Shown: in pieces, positions 17,677-26,163 of the stretch
How positions within the stretch are numbered: the stretch's first letter is position 1
Layout: every line of letters starts with the position of its first letter
Assembly: GCF_003050745.1 (NCBI RefSeq)
Contig: NZ_QAOF01000001.1
Span: 1-64,000, forward strand
DNA length: 64,000 nt
Source: Sphingomonas sp. PP-CE-3G-477
GTDB taxonomy: Bacteria; Pseudomonadota; Alphaproteobacteria; Sphingomonadales; Sphingomonadaceae
Reading direction: 5' to 3'
Program-made: the position numbers and the translations under genes
Notes under the pieces: generated by a model
The model's database searches: none
What the model was told of the DNA's origin: nothing
What the model saw: only the letters and a program-made list of their open reading frames with translations

Positions 17677-18204
17677 ATGGCGATCAAGAGCGGTCAGCGG
17701 TTCATCCGCGAAAATCGAAAGCCACGGGTTCACATCGAGTACGAGGTCGAGACCTACGGCGCGCGTCAGAAGGTCGAGCTGCCATTCGTGATGGGCGTCA
17801 TCTCGGATCTGTCCGGCAAGAGTCTGAAGGACAAGAAGGCCGCCGAAGCGCGCGAGTTCATGGACATCGACATGGACAACTTCGACCAGAGGATGGAAGC
17901 GGTGGCACCGCGTGTCGCGTTCGCGGTCGACAACACGCTTGCCGGCGAAGGCAAGATCGCAGTCGACATGACCTTCAACTCGATGAACGACTTCTCGCCC
18001 GGCGAGATCGCTCGAAAGATCGAACCGCTCGCCAAGCTGCTCGAGGCGCGCACGCAGCTGGAGGATCTCCTGTCCTACATGGACGGGAAGAACGGCGCGC
18101 AGGACCTGCTCGACAAGGTGCTGCAGGATCCGGCCTTGCTCCAGGCGATCTCTGCGGCGCGCCAACCCGCAGCCGCCGAGCCGGTAAGCGACCCACGCGA
18201 CTGA
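17677..18204 (+). CDS. tssB: T6SS contractile sheath small subunit TssB
   Basis: The 175-residue protein has the usual TssB/VipA layout: RFIRENRKPRVHIEYEVET at the N terminus, KVELPFVMGVISDLSGKS, and RKIEPLAKLLEARTQLEDL in the helix that packs against TssC. Length is normal for the family. With TssC it builds the contractile sheath around the Hcp tube. The preceding 79 bases are AT-richer and could hold a promoter for tssBC-hcp. Confidence 0.96.
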   Translation: MAIKSGQRFIRENRKPRVHIEYEVETYGARQKVELPFVMGVISDLSGKSLKDKKAAEAREFMDIDMDNFDQRMEAVAPRVAFAVDNTLAGEGKIAVDMTFNSMNDFSPGEIARKIEPLAKLLEARTQLEDLLSYMDGKNGAQDLLDKVLQDPALLQAISAARQPAAAEPVSDPRD

Positions 18205-18258
18205 CATCGACGACGGCCCGGCAGGGCCTCATCCATTTTGACGGATTGGAGCGGTTAC

Positions 18259-19755
18259 ATGGCGCAAGACGCGCTCAAGCAGACGAACGAGGGCGCTCCG
18301 ACAACGGACGCTGCCGAACTGGACGATTTTCAGGCGCTGCTCCAAAAGGAGTTCCGCCCGGCCAACGACGAACGCAAGACCCGGATCGAGCAGGCGGTGC
18401 AGACGCTTGCGCAGCAGGCTCTCGGAGATGCCAAGATCATAGGCGGTGACGTCTTCGCGACCGTCGATGCGATGCGCGCTGCGATCGACCGCAAGCTGAC
18501 CGAGCAGATCAACCAGATCATCCATCAGCCGGAATTCCAGCAGCTCGAGGCGGCGTGGCGGGGACTCAACTACCTCGTCATGAACACCGCGACGGGCAAG
18601 GACATGAAAATCCGCGTGATGAACATGTCCAAGGAGGAATGTCGCAGGATGTTCCGCCAGTATCGCGACGCGGCTTGGGACCAGAGCCCGTTGTTCAAGA
18701 AGGTCTACGAGTCCGAGTTCGGTCAGCTGGGCGGCCAGCCCTACGGCGCTTTCGTCTGCGACTTCTACTTCGACCACAGCGCGCCGGATTTGGAAGTCAT
18801 GCGCGGCCTGTCGCGGATAGGCGCGGCGAGCCATGCACCTTTCATTGCCGCTGCGGGCCCGTCGCTGCTGGGCATGGACAGCTGGACCGAACTGTCGAAC
18901 CCTCGCGATCTCGGCAAGCTGTTCGATGCCACCGATTACGCGGCCTGGCGGTCGTTCCGCCAGTCGGAGGACAGTAGATACCTGGCGCTGGCGCTGCCTC
19001 GCTTCCTAGGCCGGCCGCTTTATGGTGCCAAGACCGAGCCGGTCGACGAGTTCGACTTCGAAGAGGATACTGGCGGTGAACACGACAGGCATCTTTGGCT
19101 CAACGCCGCCTATGCGATGGGCACTCGGATCACTGAGGCGTTCAACACCTATGGCTGGACGACGCGGATCCGCGGCGTCGAGTCGGGTGGCACCGTGCAG
19201 GAGCTGCCGACCGCTACCTTCCCGACCGACGAGGGCGGCATCGATCTGAAGTGCCCGACCGAGATCGCGATTAGCGATCGTCGCGAGGCGGAGCTGTCGA
19301 CGGCCGGCCTGATGGCGCTCGTCCACCGCAAGAACACGGATCAGGCGACCTTCATCGGCGCGCAGACGGTCCATCGCCCAGCCAGCTACGACAAGAAGGA
19401 AGCGACCGCTAACGCCAATCTATCGGCACGCTTGCCTTACATCTTCGCCAGCTGCCGCTTCGCGCACTATCTGAAATGCATGGTCCGCGATTGGGTGGGC
19501 GGCTCGCGGGAGTCGGAACAGCTCGAACGCGATCTCAACAATTGGGTCCTCCAATACGTCGACGGTTCGCCGACGACGTCGAACGAGGAGACCAAGGCAC
19601 GCCTGCCGTTGAAGCAGGCCAAGATCGAGGTGATCCCGGACGAGGAGAACCCAGGCTATTACAAGGGGAAGTTCATGTTCGTGCCCCACTACCAGCTGGA
19701 GGGCATGGACGTGGCGCTGAGTATGGTTTCGCGTCTACCGAAGACGTCCGGTTGA
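18259..19755 (+). CDS. tssC: T6SS contractile sheath large subunit TssC
   Basis: The 498-residue protein matches TssC/VipB: INQIIHQPEFQQLEAAWRGL, KKVYESEFGQLGGQPYGAF, then SHAPFIAAAGPSLLGMDSW and ARLPYIFASCRFAHYLKCM near the C-terminal third, and a C terminus with YYKGKFMFVPHYQLEGMDV. The ATG at 18259 is preferred to the upstream TTG (18238) because GGAGCGG lies just ahead of it. It interlocks with TssB to form the sheath recycled by ClpV. Confidence 0.96.
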   Translation: MAQDALKQTNEGAPTTDAAELDDFQALLQKEFRPANDERKTRIEQAVQTLAQQALGDAKIIGGDVFATVDAMRAAIDRKLTEQINQIIHQPEFQQLEAAWRGLNYLVMNTATGKDMKIRVMNMSKEECRRMFRQYRDAAWDQSPLFKKVYESEFGQLGGQPYGAFVCDFYFDHSAPDLEVMRGLSRIGAASHAPFIAAAGPSLLGMDSWTELSNPRDLGKLFDATDYAAWRSFRQSEDSRYLALALPRFLGRPLYGAKTEPVDEFDFEEDTGGEHDRHLWLNAAYAMGTRITEAFNTYGWTTRIRGVESGGTVQELPTATFPTDEGGIDLKCPTEIAISDRREAELSTAGLMALVHRKNTDQATFIGAQTVHRPASYDKKEATANANLSARLPYIFASCRFAHYLKCMVRDWVGGSRESEQLERDLNNWVLQYVDGSPTTSNEETKARLPLKQAKIEVIPDEENPGYYKGKFMFVPHYQLEGMDVALSMVSRLPKTSG

Positions 19756-19796
19756 TTTGACGTCGATCATCTAATCATCGTTGACAGGAGAATCCC

Positions 19797-20291
19797 ATGG
19801 CAGTCGATCTATTTCTCAAAATCGAGAGCATTCAGGGCGAGTCGAGCAAGAAGAACCATCAGGGCGAGATCGACATCATCTCGTTCGATTTCGGTGCGGT
19901 CCAGCACGGTTCGTTCCATACCGGCGGGGCAGGCGGCGGATCCGGCAAGGCTGAGATCTCCGACATCCGCATCCAGAAGGAAGTCGACAAGTCCTCGCCT
20001 CTTCTGTTCAAGGCATGCGCTTCGGGCAAGCACATCAAGGAAGCCATCATCTACTCGCAGAAGGCCGGCGATGGCTCGACGCCGCTGACCTACTACAAGA
20101 TCAAGCTCGAGGACATCATCGTCTCGGACATCCACAACAACGGTGCTTCTGGCGGTGATGCAATCATGGAGTCGGTGACGTTTAACTGCGCCAAGGTGAC
20201 CTTCGACTATCAGGCGCAGAACTCGAACGGCAGCAAGGATGGCGGCATCGTCACCGCCTATTACGATATCCGCCAGAACGAAGCGGGTTGA
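19797..20291 (+). CDS. hcp: T6SS tube protein Hcp (TssD)
   Basis: The 164-residue protein starts MAVDLFLKIESIQGESSKKN and contains DIISFDFG, a central KEVDKSSPLLFKACASGKHI and SVTFNCAKVTFDY, typical of Hcp1-family proteins that stack as hexameric rings. A good ribosome-binding site (AGGAGAA) precedes the ATG, consistent with high expression. The length is unextended, so no toxin domain is fused to it. Confidence 0.96.
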   Translation: MAVDLFLKIESIQGESSKKNHQGEIDIISFDFGAVQHGSFHTGGAGGGSGKAEISDIRIQKEVDKSSPLLFKACASGKHIKEAIIYSQKAGDGSTPLTYYKIKLEDIIVSDIHNNGASGGDAIMESVTFNCAKVTFDYQAQNSNGSKDGGIVTAYYDIRQNEAG

Positions 20292-20320
20292 ACCACGTCG
20301 ATCGTCCGTAGGAGCACGAC

Positions 20321-21091
20321 ATGCAACAGGCGGACGATCTACTCCGTTCGGGCGATCTCGACGGCGCGCGGCGCGCGCTCGTCGAGGTCGTTCGCCGGAA
20401 CCCGGGCGACATACCAACCCGGCTCTTCCTATTCCAGCTGCTCGCACTGGCCGGCGAATGGGCCAAGGCCAAAGTGCAGTTGACGACGCTGGCGCAGTTG
20501 TCACCGGAAGCGCAGATGCTGGCGGTGGTCTACGGCCAGGCAATCGACGCGGAGCAGCAGCGAGAGGCCGTTTTCGCCGGAAGCGTGCGCGCCGAAATCC
20601 ATGGCGGATCGGATTGGGCAGGCCCGATGGCGGAGGCGATCGAGGCCGCAGCAGTCGGCCGCGACGATGACGCGGAGACGTTGCGTCAATCTGCGTTCGA
20701 CGCAGCACCGGACATGCCTGGCACGATCGACGGCAGATCCTTCGACTGGATCGCGGACGCGGATCCTCGGTTCGGACCGACGATCGAGGCGATCATCAAT
20801 GGCCGCTACGGCCTGTTGCCGTTCGATGCGATCGGCGAACTCGCCAGCGAGGGACCGCGCGATCTGCGTGACCTGGTCTGGTATCCCGTCGAGATCACCT
20901 TGAAGGCCGGGCCGCGCATCGCTGCGCTGGTGCCGGCGCGCTACCCTGGCATCTCCGCTGAACCGTCCGAGGCAATGGCGCGTGCGACGTCGTGGCATGA
21001 CGACGGTACGGGTGCCGGACAGCGGCTGCTGGCGACTTCGGACGGCGAGGATCACGGCTTGCTCGCGGTCCGTTCGCTGCGGTTCGGCTAA
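20321..21091 (+). CDS. tagJ: T6SS accessory protein TagJ (ImpE family)
   Basis: The 256-residue protein has an N-terminal TPR-like region (DDLLRSGDLDGARRALVEVV, IPTRLFLFQLLALAGEW) and the ImpE domain with FDWIADADPRFGPTIEAIIN, GRYGLLPFDAI and DLVWYPVEITLKAG. TagJ proteins bind the sheath subunit TssB and may help ClpV select contracted sheaths in some systems. Its place between hcp and tssE is usual for systems of this type. Confidence 0.9.
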   Translation: MQQADDLLRSGDLDGARRALVEVVRRNPGDIPTRLFLFQLLALAGEWAKAKVQLTTLAQLSPEAQMLAVVYGQAIDAEQQREAVFAGSVRAEIHGGSDWAGPMAEAIEAAAVGRDDDAETLRQSAFDAAPDMPGTIDGRSFDWIADADPRFGPTIEAIINGRYGLLPFDAIGELASEGPRDLRDLVWYPVEITLKAGPRIAALVPARYPGISAEPSEAMARATSWHDDGTGAGQRLLATSDGEDHGLLAVRSLRFG

Positions 21092-21100
21092 GCCGCATCG

Positions 21101-21634
21101 ATGGCCGTCACCCAGCGCCTGACACCGACCCTCTACGACAAGCTCGTCGCGGACCTGGAGATCTCGGGAATGCGAGACATGAGCGAAGAGGCCCCGGAGA
21201 TCAGCCGGGAGAAGTTCCGCTATTATTCCGTTCCTCGCCTCGAACGCTTCAACGAGACCGCGCTGCGGGCGACGATCCGCCGCGACTTGGCGTGGCTGTT
21301 CAACACGACGAACCTGGAGTCCCTGGTCGACCTGGAACCGTATCCGAACGTCCGCGACTCCGTGCTGAACTACGGACTGACAGATTTGGCTGGGCAGACG
21401 CTCAACCGCCGCGCGGTCCTGGCGCGGGCGCGGGAGATCCGGCGTGCCGTACGGCTGTTCGAACCGCGCCTGTCGCGCGAAGGTCTCACCGTCGACCCGA
21501 TCGAGGACGACGACGATCCCCATGCGCTGACGTTCCTGATCCAGGGCGACATCACCGCCGCGGCGCAGACCATGCCCGTCAAGTTCCGTACCGAGATCGA
21601 GGCCGAGACCGCCACCGTAAACGTGCGCGAATAG
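21101..21634 (+). CDS. tssE: T6SS baseplate protein TssE (gp25-like)
   Basis: The 177-residue gp25/lysozyme-like baseplate wedge protein shows TPTLYDKLVADLE, then AIRRDLAWLFNTTN-type spacing (here TIRRDLAWLFNTTNLESLVD) and NYGLTDLAGQTLNRR. The C-terminal strand region has PHALTFLIQGDITA. It starts 9 bases after tagJ and precedes tssF by 7 bases, so it is part of one operon. Confidence 0.94.
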   Translation: MAVTQRLTPTLYDKLVADLEISGMRDMSEEAPEISREKFRYYSVPRLERFNETALRATIRRDLAWLFNTTNLESLVDLEPYPNVRDSVLNYGLTDLAGQTLNRRAVLARAREIRRAVRLFEPRLSREGLTVDPIEDDDDPHALTFLIQGDITAAAQTMPVKFRTEIEAETATVNVRE

Positions 21635-21641
21635 GAAGGCC

Positions 21642-23519
21642 ATGAGTTCCGGGATCGATCCGCGCCTGCTGCGCTTCTACAATGACGAACTCGCCTATCT
21701 GCGCGAGGATGCGCGCGCGTTCGGCGAGGAGCATGAGGCGGTAGCGGGCCGGCTCGGCCTCAAGACCCCGACCGATCCCGATCCCTACGTCGAGCGTCTG
21801 CTGGAGGGCGTCGCCTATCTCGGCGCGCGCGTGCAGCTGAAGATCGCGGATCAATATCCCGAATTCACCCAGCACCTGCTGCACGCGGTCCAGCCGCATT
21901 ACCTCGCGCCGACCCCGTCAATGTGCGTCGTCGGGTTCGAGCCGAAGGACGGCGATCCGATTCTGATCAAGGGGCACCGCGTCGCGCGCTCCACGCCGCT
22001 GATCGCCGTTGCGACCGAGCAGGAAAGTGTGCCGGTCGAATTCCGTACCGGACACGACGTCACGCTCTGGCCGATCAAGATCACGCAGGTCGAATATCTC
22101 GCCAGTCGCGCCGCGGTGGCGCCGTTCGCGAGCGCCGCCAACGTTCGGGCCGAGGCGGGCCTGCGTATCCGGTTCGAAGCGACCGGCGGCGCCGCGCTAC
22201 CGCAGATATTGCCGGAATCGCTGCCGATCTATCTTGCCGGATCGGAAGCGTTGCCCGCCGAACTCTATCGCCAGATGATCGGTGAGACGCTGGCCGTGAT
22301 CGCGCACTCGGCGGACGCGGCGGCGGGAGCGGAGGGCTGGAAGAAGCTCCCTCTGCCCAAGCAGGTCGGGTTCGACGACGATCAGGCGTTGCTGCCGGCC
22401 GAGCTGCGGTCGTTTCGCGGATATCGACTGCTCAGCGAGTATTTCGCCTGTCCTGAGCGTTTCCTGTTCGTTGACCTGCCTGACTTGGCGCGGGCGTTTC
22501 GCGACAGCCCGCAGGCGTGCGACGTCGTTCTCCTGTTCAACCGCTCGGCGTCGGTGCTGCACAACGCGCTGGAGCCGGCGAACCTGCGGCTGTTCGCGAC
22601 GCCGGCGATCAATCTATTCGAGAAGCAGCTCGGGCGGGTGCGCGTGTCGCAGTTCGAGCACGAGCATCATGTGATCCCCGATCGTGCCCGCCCGCTCGAT
22701 TTCGAAGTTTTCCGGCTGCTCGACGTTCAGGCCTATTCGGCGAACAACACCGACGCACGGACGGTCGCGCCGCTCTATGCCTATGGTGCATTGTTGTACG
22801 ACTGGAGCAAGGCGCTGTTTTACACCACGCAATTGCGGTCGCGCCGGTTGTCGACCCGTGAGCGACGGTTGCGGCGGCGCGGCGAGTATACCGGGACCGA
22901 GACGTGGATCAGTCTTACCGCCCCCGGCGATGCGACGCGGCTCGATGAGATCGACGAACTCGCGGTCAGGGCACTGGTGACCAACCGCGAACTGCCTGAA
23001 CTGCTGCAGTTCCGGGGCGAGCAGCATTTCACCGTGTCCGGCGTGCCGGCGCGCGCGGTCAGCGTGCTACGCGCGCCGACCAAGCCGCAGCCGCCTATGG
23101 GGATGGGCGATGCGGCGTGGCGGGTGATCGGTCATCTGACCACCAACTACATGACGCTGGCACCGGAGGATCACGACGATCCGCAGGTGCTGCGCGACCA
23201 TCTGGCGCTGTACGGTCGGCAGGACGACGCAGCCTCACGCCGGCAGGTCGACGGGGTGTCGGCGATCCGCTCGACCCGCGTGGCGCGACGGGTGCCGGGG
23301 ATGGACCGGATGGCTATCGCGCGGGGCCACCGCATCCACGTCACGCTCGACGATGCCGCGTTCGACAAGGGACGGATGTTCCTGTTTTCGGCGGTTCTCG
23401 AACGGTTCCTGGCTGAATTCGCGAGCATCAACGCGTTCACGGAAACGCACTTTTTCAGCGCTAACGAAGGGGAGTTTCAGCGATGGCCGCTGCGGATCGG
23501 CCGCCGTCACACCATCTGA
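21642..23519 (+). CDS. tssF: T6SS baseplate protein TssF
   Basis: The 625-residue protein has the standard start (DPRLLRFYNDELAYLREDAR, FGEEHEAVAGRLGL, DPYVERLLEGVAYLGARVQ) and C-terminal features such as GDAAWRVIGHLTTNYMTL and FLFSAVLERFLAEFASINAF followed by a Trp-Pro ending (RWPLRIGRR). TssF with TssG and TssE forms the baseplate wedge. Its 3' end overlaps tssG by 37 bases, indicating tight coupling. Confidence 0.95.
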   Translation: MSSGIDPRLLRFYNDELAYLREDARAFGEEHEAVAGRLGLKTPTDPDPYVERLLEGVAYLGARVQLKIADQYPEFTQHLLHAVQPHYLAPTPSMCVVGFEPKDGDPILIKGHRVARSTPLIAVATEQESVPVEFRTGHDVTLWPIKITQVEYLASRAAVAPFASAANVRAEAGLRIRFEATGGAALPQILPESLPIYLAGSEALPAELYRQMIGETLAVIAHSADAAAGAEGWKKLPLPKQVGFDDDQALLPAELRSFRGYRLLSEYFACPERFLFVDLPDLARAFRDSPQACDVVLLFNRSASVLHNALEPANLRLFATPAINLFEKQLGRVRVSQFEHEHHVIPDRARPLDFEVFRLLDVQAYSANNTDARTVAPLYAYGALLYDWSKALFYTTQLRSRRLSTRERRLRRRGEYTGTETWISLTAPGDATRLDEIDELAVRALVTNRELPELLQFRGEQHFTVSGVPARAVSVLRAPTKPQPPMGMGDAAWRVIGHLTTNYMTLAPEDHDDPQVLRDHLALYGRQDDAASRRQVDGVSAIRSTRVARRVPGMDRMAIARGHRIHVTLDDAAFDKGRMFLFSAVLERFLAEFASINAFTETHFFSANEGEFQRWPLRIGRRHTI

Positions 23520-24526
23520 ATTTCCTTGCGGCGGCTGCGGCGTCGCGCAAGCGGTTCGGATTGTTCCCGATCGTGCGGGGCGCGGAGGCACGCGCGCCCG
23601 GCCTGCCGCGTGTCGGGCTGGCACGCCGGCCGGATCAGAATATCGCCGACCTGGTGCAGGTGCCGACGCTCGCCTTTCCGGATTCGACGCTGGACGAGGT
23701 GGAGGTCCGCAACGGCCGCGCGCGGATCGGCGGCTTCTGGTTCGGACTGACCGGACCGATGGGACCGCTGCCGTCGCACATGACCGAGTTCGCGGTGTTC
23801 GAGCGCCGTTATGCAAAGAATCGCCCGTTCGGCCGCTGGCTCGATCTGCTGTCGGGACGGATGCTCCAGTTCTTCTTTCGTGCCTGGGCGGACTCGCAGC
23901 CGGTGGCGCAGGCCGACCGACTCGACGACGATCGCTTTGCCGATCACGTCGCGCGGCTTACCGGCGCCACCGAAGGCGTGGGCGCGGCGAGCAGCTTTCC
24001 CGGACAGGCGCGCGTCCACTACGCGGCACTGTTCGCGTCGCGTCGCAGCGCAGGCGGCATCGAGGATGCGATGACGCACCTGCTTGGGCAGCCGGTGAAG
24101 ATCCTCGAATACCAGTCGCGCTGGCGGTCGATCGAGGCCGAGGACCAGACCCGGCTCGGGCAATCCTTTTCCGGGCTTGGCAACGAGGTGATGCTGGGCG
24201 GTCGTGCGAAAGTCGCATCGGATGCGTTCCGCGTGGTCATCCGCGCGCGATCCCGCGCCGACTACGAAGCCCTGTTGCCCTCTGGGCCACGATTTCGCAT
24301 TCTGTCCGAGGCGTTGGATGCGTTCGCACCCAGTCACCTCGAATGGGACGTCGCGCTCGAGGTAGCGGGCAGACATGCCCGGCCCGCGCGGCTCGATGGC
24401 TCGACTCGGCTCGGCTGGACCGGCTGGATCGGCCAGGCCGGCGATGATGCGGTACGCAGGGATGCGCATCTGCGACGATCGGCCATGGTCCGTCAGACGG
24501 CGGATGCGATGATGAGAAAGGTTTGA
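23483..24526 (+). CDS. tssG: T6SS baseplate protein TssG
   Basis: The 347-residue protein begins MAAADRPPSHHLNFLAAAAA and continues with RVGLARRPDQNIADLVQVPT, FWFGLTGPMGPLPSHMTEFA and RPFGRWLDLLSGRMLQFFFR, all conserved in TssG. GGGGAG eight bases upstream supports the start inside tssF. It completes the TssEFG wedge and is followed after one base by a cargo gene. Confidence 0.95.
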   Translation: MAAADRPPSHHLNFLAAAAASRKRFGLFPIVRGAEARAPGLPRVGLARRPDQNIADLVQVPTLAFPDSTLDEVEVRNGRARIGGFWFGLTGPMGPLPSHMTEFAVFERRYAKNRPFGRWLDLLSGRMLQFFFRAWADSQPVAQADRLDDDRFADHVARLTGATEGVGAASSFPGQARVHYAALFASRRSAGGIEDAMTHLLGQPVKILEYQSRWRSIEAEDQTRLGQSFSGLGNEVMLGGRAKVASDAFRVVIRARSRADYEALLPSGPRFRILSEALDAFAPSHLEWDVALEVAGRHARPARLDGSTRLGWTGWIGQAGDDAVRRDAHLRRSAMVRQTADAMMRKV

Positions 24527-24527
24527 T

Positions 24528-26108
24528 ATGGCGATAGTGGCTCCAGTTGGTCCGCAGCGGCCTGACCGTGCCGCCGACGTGCGGACCGTTCAGATGTTGC
24601 TGAACCGGTCGGGTTCCTCGGGCGCGACGCCGTTGCGCGTCGATGGCGTGTTCGGTCCCCGCACCGCCGATGCGATCGCTCGCTACCAGACCCGGTCCCT
24701 GCGCCTCAGCAAGCCGGACGGGGTTGTCGATCCGAACGGGCCGACGCTGAACCGACTGGGCCGCGATCACCGTGGCAACACGACCCCGGGCCGCCCGGTG
24801 CCGCGCCAGCCGACGCGCACGCGAGCGCCAGCCGCAGCGCCGTCCCGGACTGCTGCAGCGTCAGGGCCCACAGGCATCGGCCCCGGTGGGCTCAGCGAGG
24901 CGACCTATGTCGACATGGCCGCCCGGCTCCTGTGCGAGACCGCGGCGATCAAGGCGATCGTCGAGACCGAAGTCGCGATCCGCGGACCATTCGATCCGCA
25001 GGGTCGTCCGACGATCCTGTACGAGCGTCACACGTTCCACAAGCATACCGGCGGCCGGTACGACGCCGCCCAACCGGATCTCTCCAGCCCGAAGAACAGT
25101 ATCTACGGTAAATACTCCGAACAATATTCCAAGCTCGAGCGGGCCATGAAGCTCAACAGCAGTGCGGCCTTGAAGTCTGCGAGTTGGGGAGAATTCCAAA
25201 TTCTTGGTGAAAACCATATCCAGGCGGGACATCCCACCGTTGAATCATTCGTGGCTGCGATGAAGAGCGGTATCCTCGCGCAAGCTGAGGCATTCGTCGC
25301 AATTGTTATTGCTGACCGACGATTGCTGGCTGCGCTGCGTCAACGAAATTGGGCAACGTTTGCTCGAATATACAATGGTCCAAAATACAAGGACAACAAT
25401 TATGACGGCAAGATGCGCGCGAACTATCAACGGTTCTCCCATGCGAGATGGGTTCTATCCCTCAAGGGGTCGCTTGGGTTGGCGGCAGCTTGCGCGGTGG
25501 CGGCATGTAGCGTGGAGCCGAGCGTGGCTACCAGCAACACCGTTGGAACGGTTCAGAACAGTTCCGTCGTAGTTTCGACGGCGGTATCCGTGCCTTCGGC
25601 TGCGTCGGCGTCGGCGTCGCAAGACTTGAAGCTCGCTGGGCAGGCAGATGGCGCTGCGGTCGCCGCGACTCTGGCCGAAGCTCAGCGTCAGCAGATGACA
25701 GATATCAAGATATCCAAGTCTCAGTCGTTCCGGGTAATCAACGGTACGAAGCAGGTGGCGACTGTCCTGACGGGCGAGGGCAAGATGCCGGATGCAACCA
25801 ATGCCGGGTGCTTCATCGCGATCCAGCAAGGCGACGACGTCGCGTTGATACCGACATTGGGATATGGTAATTACGATGCCGATACATGCGGCGGGCCGTT
25901 GGCAGTCGGCATCGTTTCGGCCAATCCGGTTCGCTTCGGGATCCTTTTCCGCAGCTATTCGCGCGACGCGGAAATCACGGCACCAATGGTTGTGGAATGG
26001 AGCCGCAGCGACAATACTTTGCTGATCGACGATGCTCTGTCGACCAAAGCTGTCAATGCGGGCGCTGGCAGCATCGCGGCCATCCGAGGCCTGATCGGCC
26101 GACCATAA
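24528..26108 (+). CDS. Putative T6SS muramidase effector fused to a lipoprotein-like (immunity?) domain
   Basis: One 526-residue frame contains three parts. Residues 5-70 are a peptidoglycan-binding domain (VRTVQMLLNRSGSS, VDGVFGPRTADAIARYQ). Residues about 120-304 match the N-acetylmuramidase (DUF3380) fold (AAIKAIVETEVAIRGPF, TILYERHTFHKHTG, SASWGEFQILGENH). Residues about 308-327 then look exactly like a lipoprotein signal (SLGLAAACAVAACS, Cys327), and the remaining 200 residues form a soluble exported-type domain (AGCFIAIQQGDDVALIPTLG). A separate immunity lipoprotein would be expected here. There is no stop between them and no ATG in frame. An ATG at 25441 lies one base out of frame, so an indel may have fused the genes. 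The gene follows tssG by one base. Confidence 0.75.
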   Translation: MAIVAPVGPQRPDRAADVRTVQMLLNRSGSSGATPLRVDGVFGPRTADAIARYQTRSLRLSKPDGVVDPNGPTLNRLGRDHRGNTTPGRPVPRQPTRTRAPAAAPSRTAAASGPTGIGPGGLSEATYVDMAARLLCETAAIKAIVETEVAIRGPFDPQGRPTILYERHTFHKHTGGRYDAAQPDLSSPKNSIYGKYSEQYSKLERAMKLNSSAALKSASWGEFQILGENHIQAGHPTVESFVAAMKSGILAQAEAFVAIVIADRRLLAALRQRNWATFARIYNGPKYKDNNYDGKMRANYQRFSHARWVLSLKGSLGLAAACAVAACSVEPSVATSNTVGTVQNSSVVVSTAVSVPSAASASASQDLKLAGQADGAAVAATLAEAQRQQMTDIKISKSQSFRVINGTKQVATVLTGEGKMPDATNAGCFIAIQQGDDVALIPTLGYGNYDADTCGGPLAVGIVSANPVRFGILFRSYSRDAEITAPMVVEWSRSDNTLLIDDALSTKAVNAGAGSIAAIRGLIGRP

Positions 26109-26163
26109 CGTTATAATTTATAGTCGTAATAATCCTAGCATATCGCACAGGAAAAGGGGCGAA

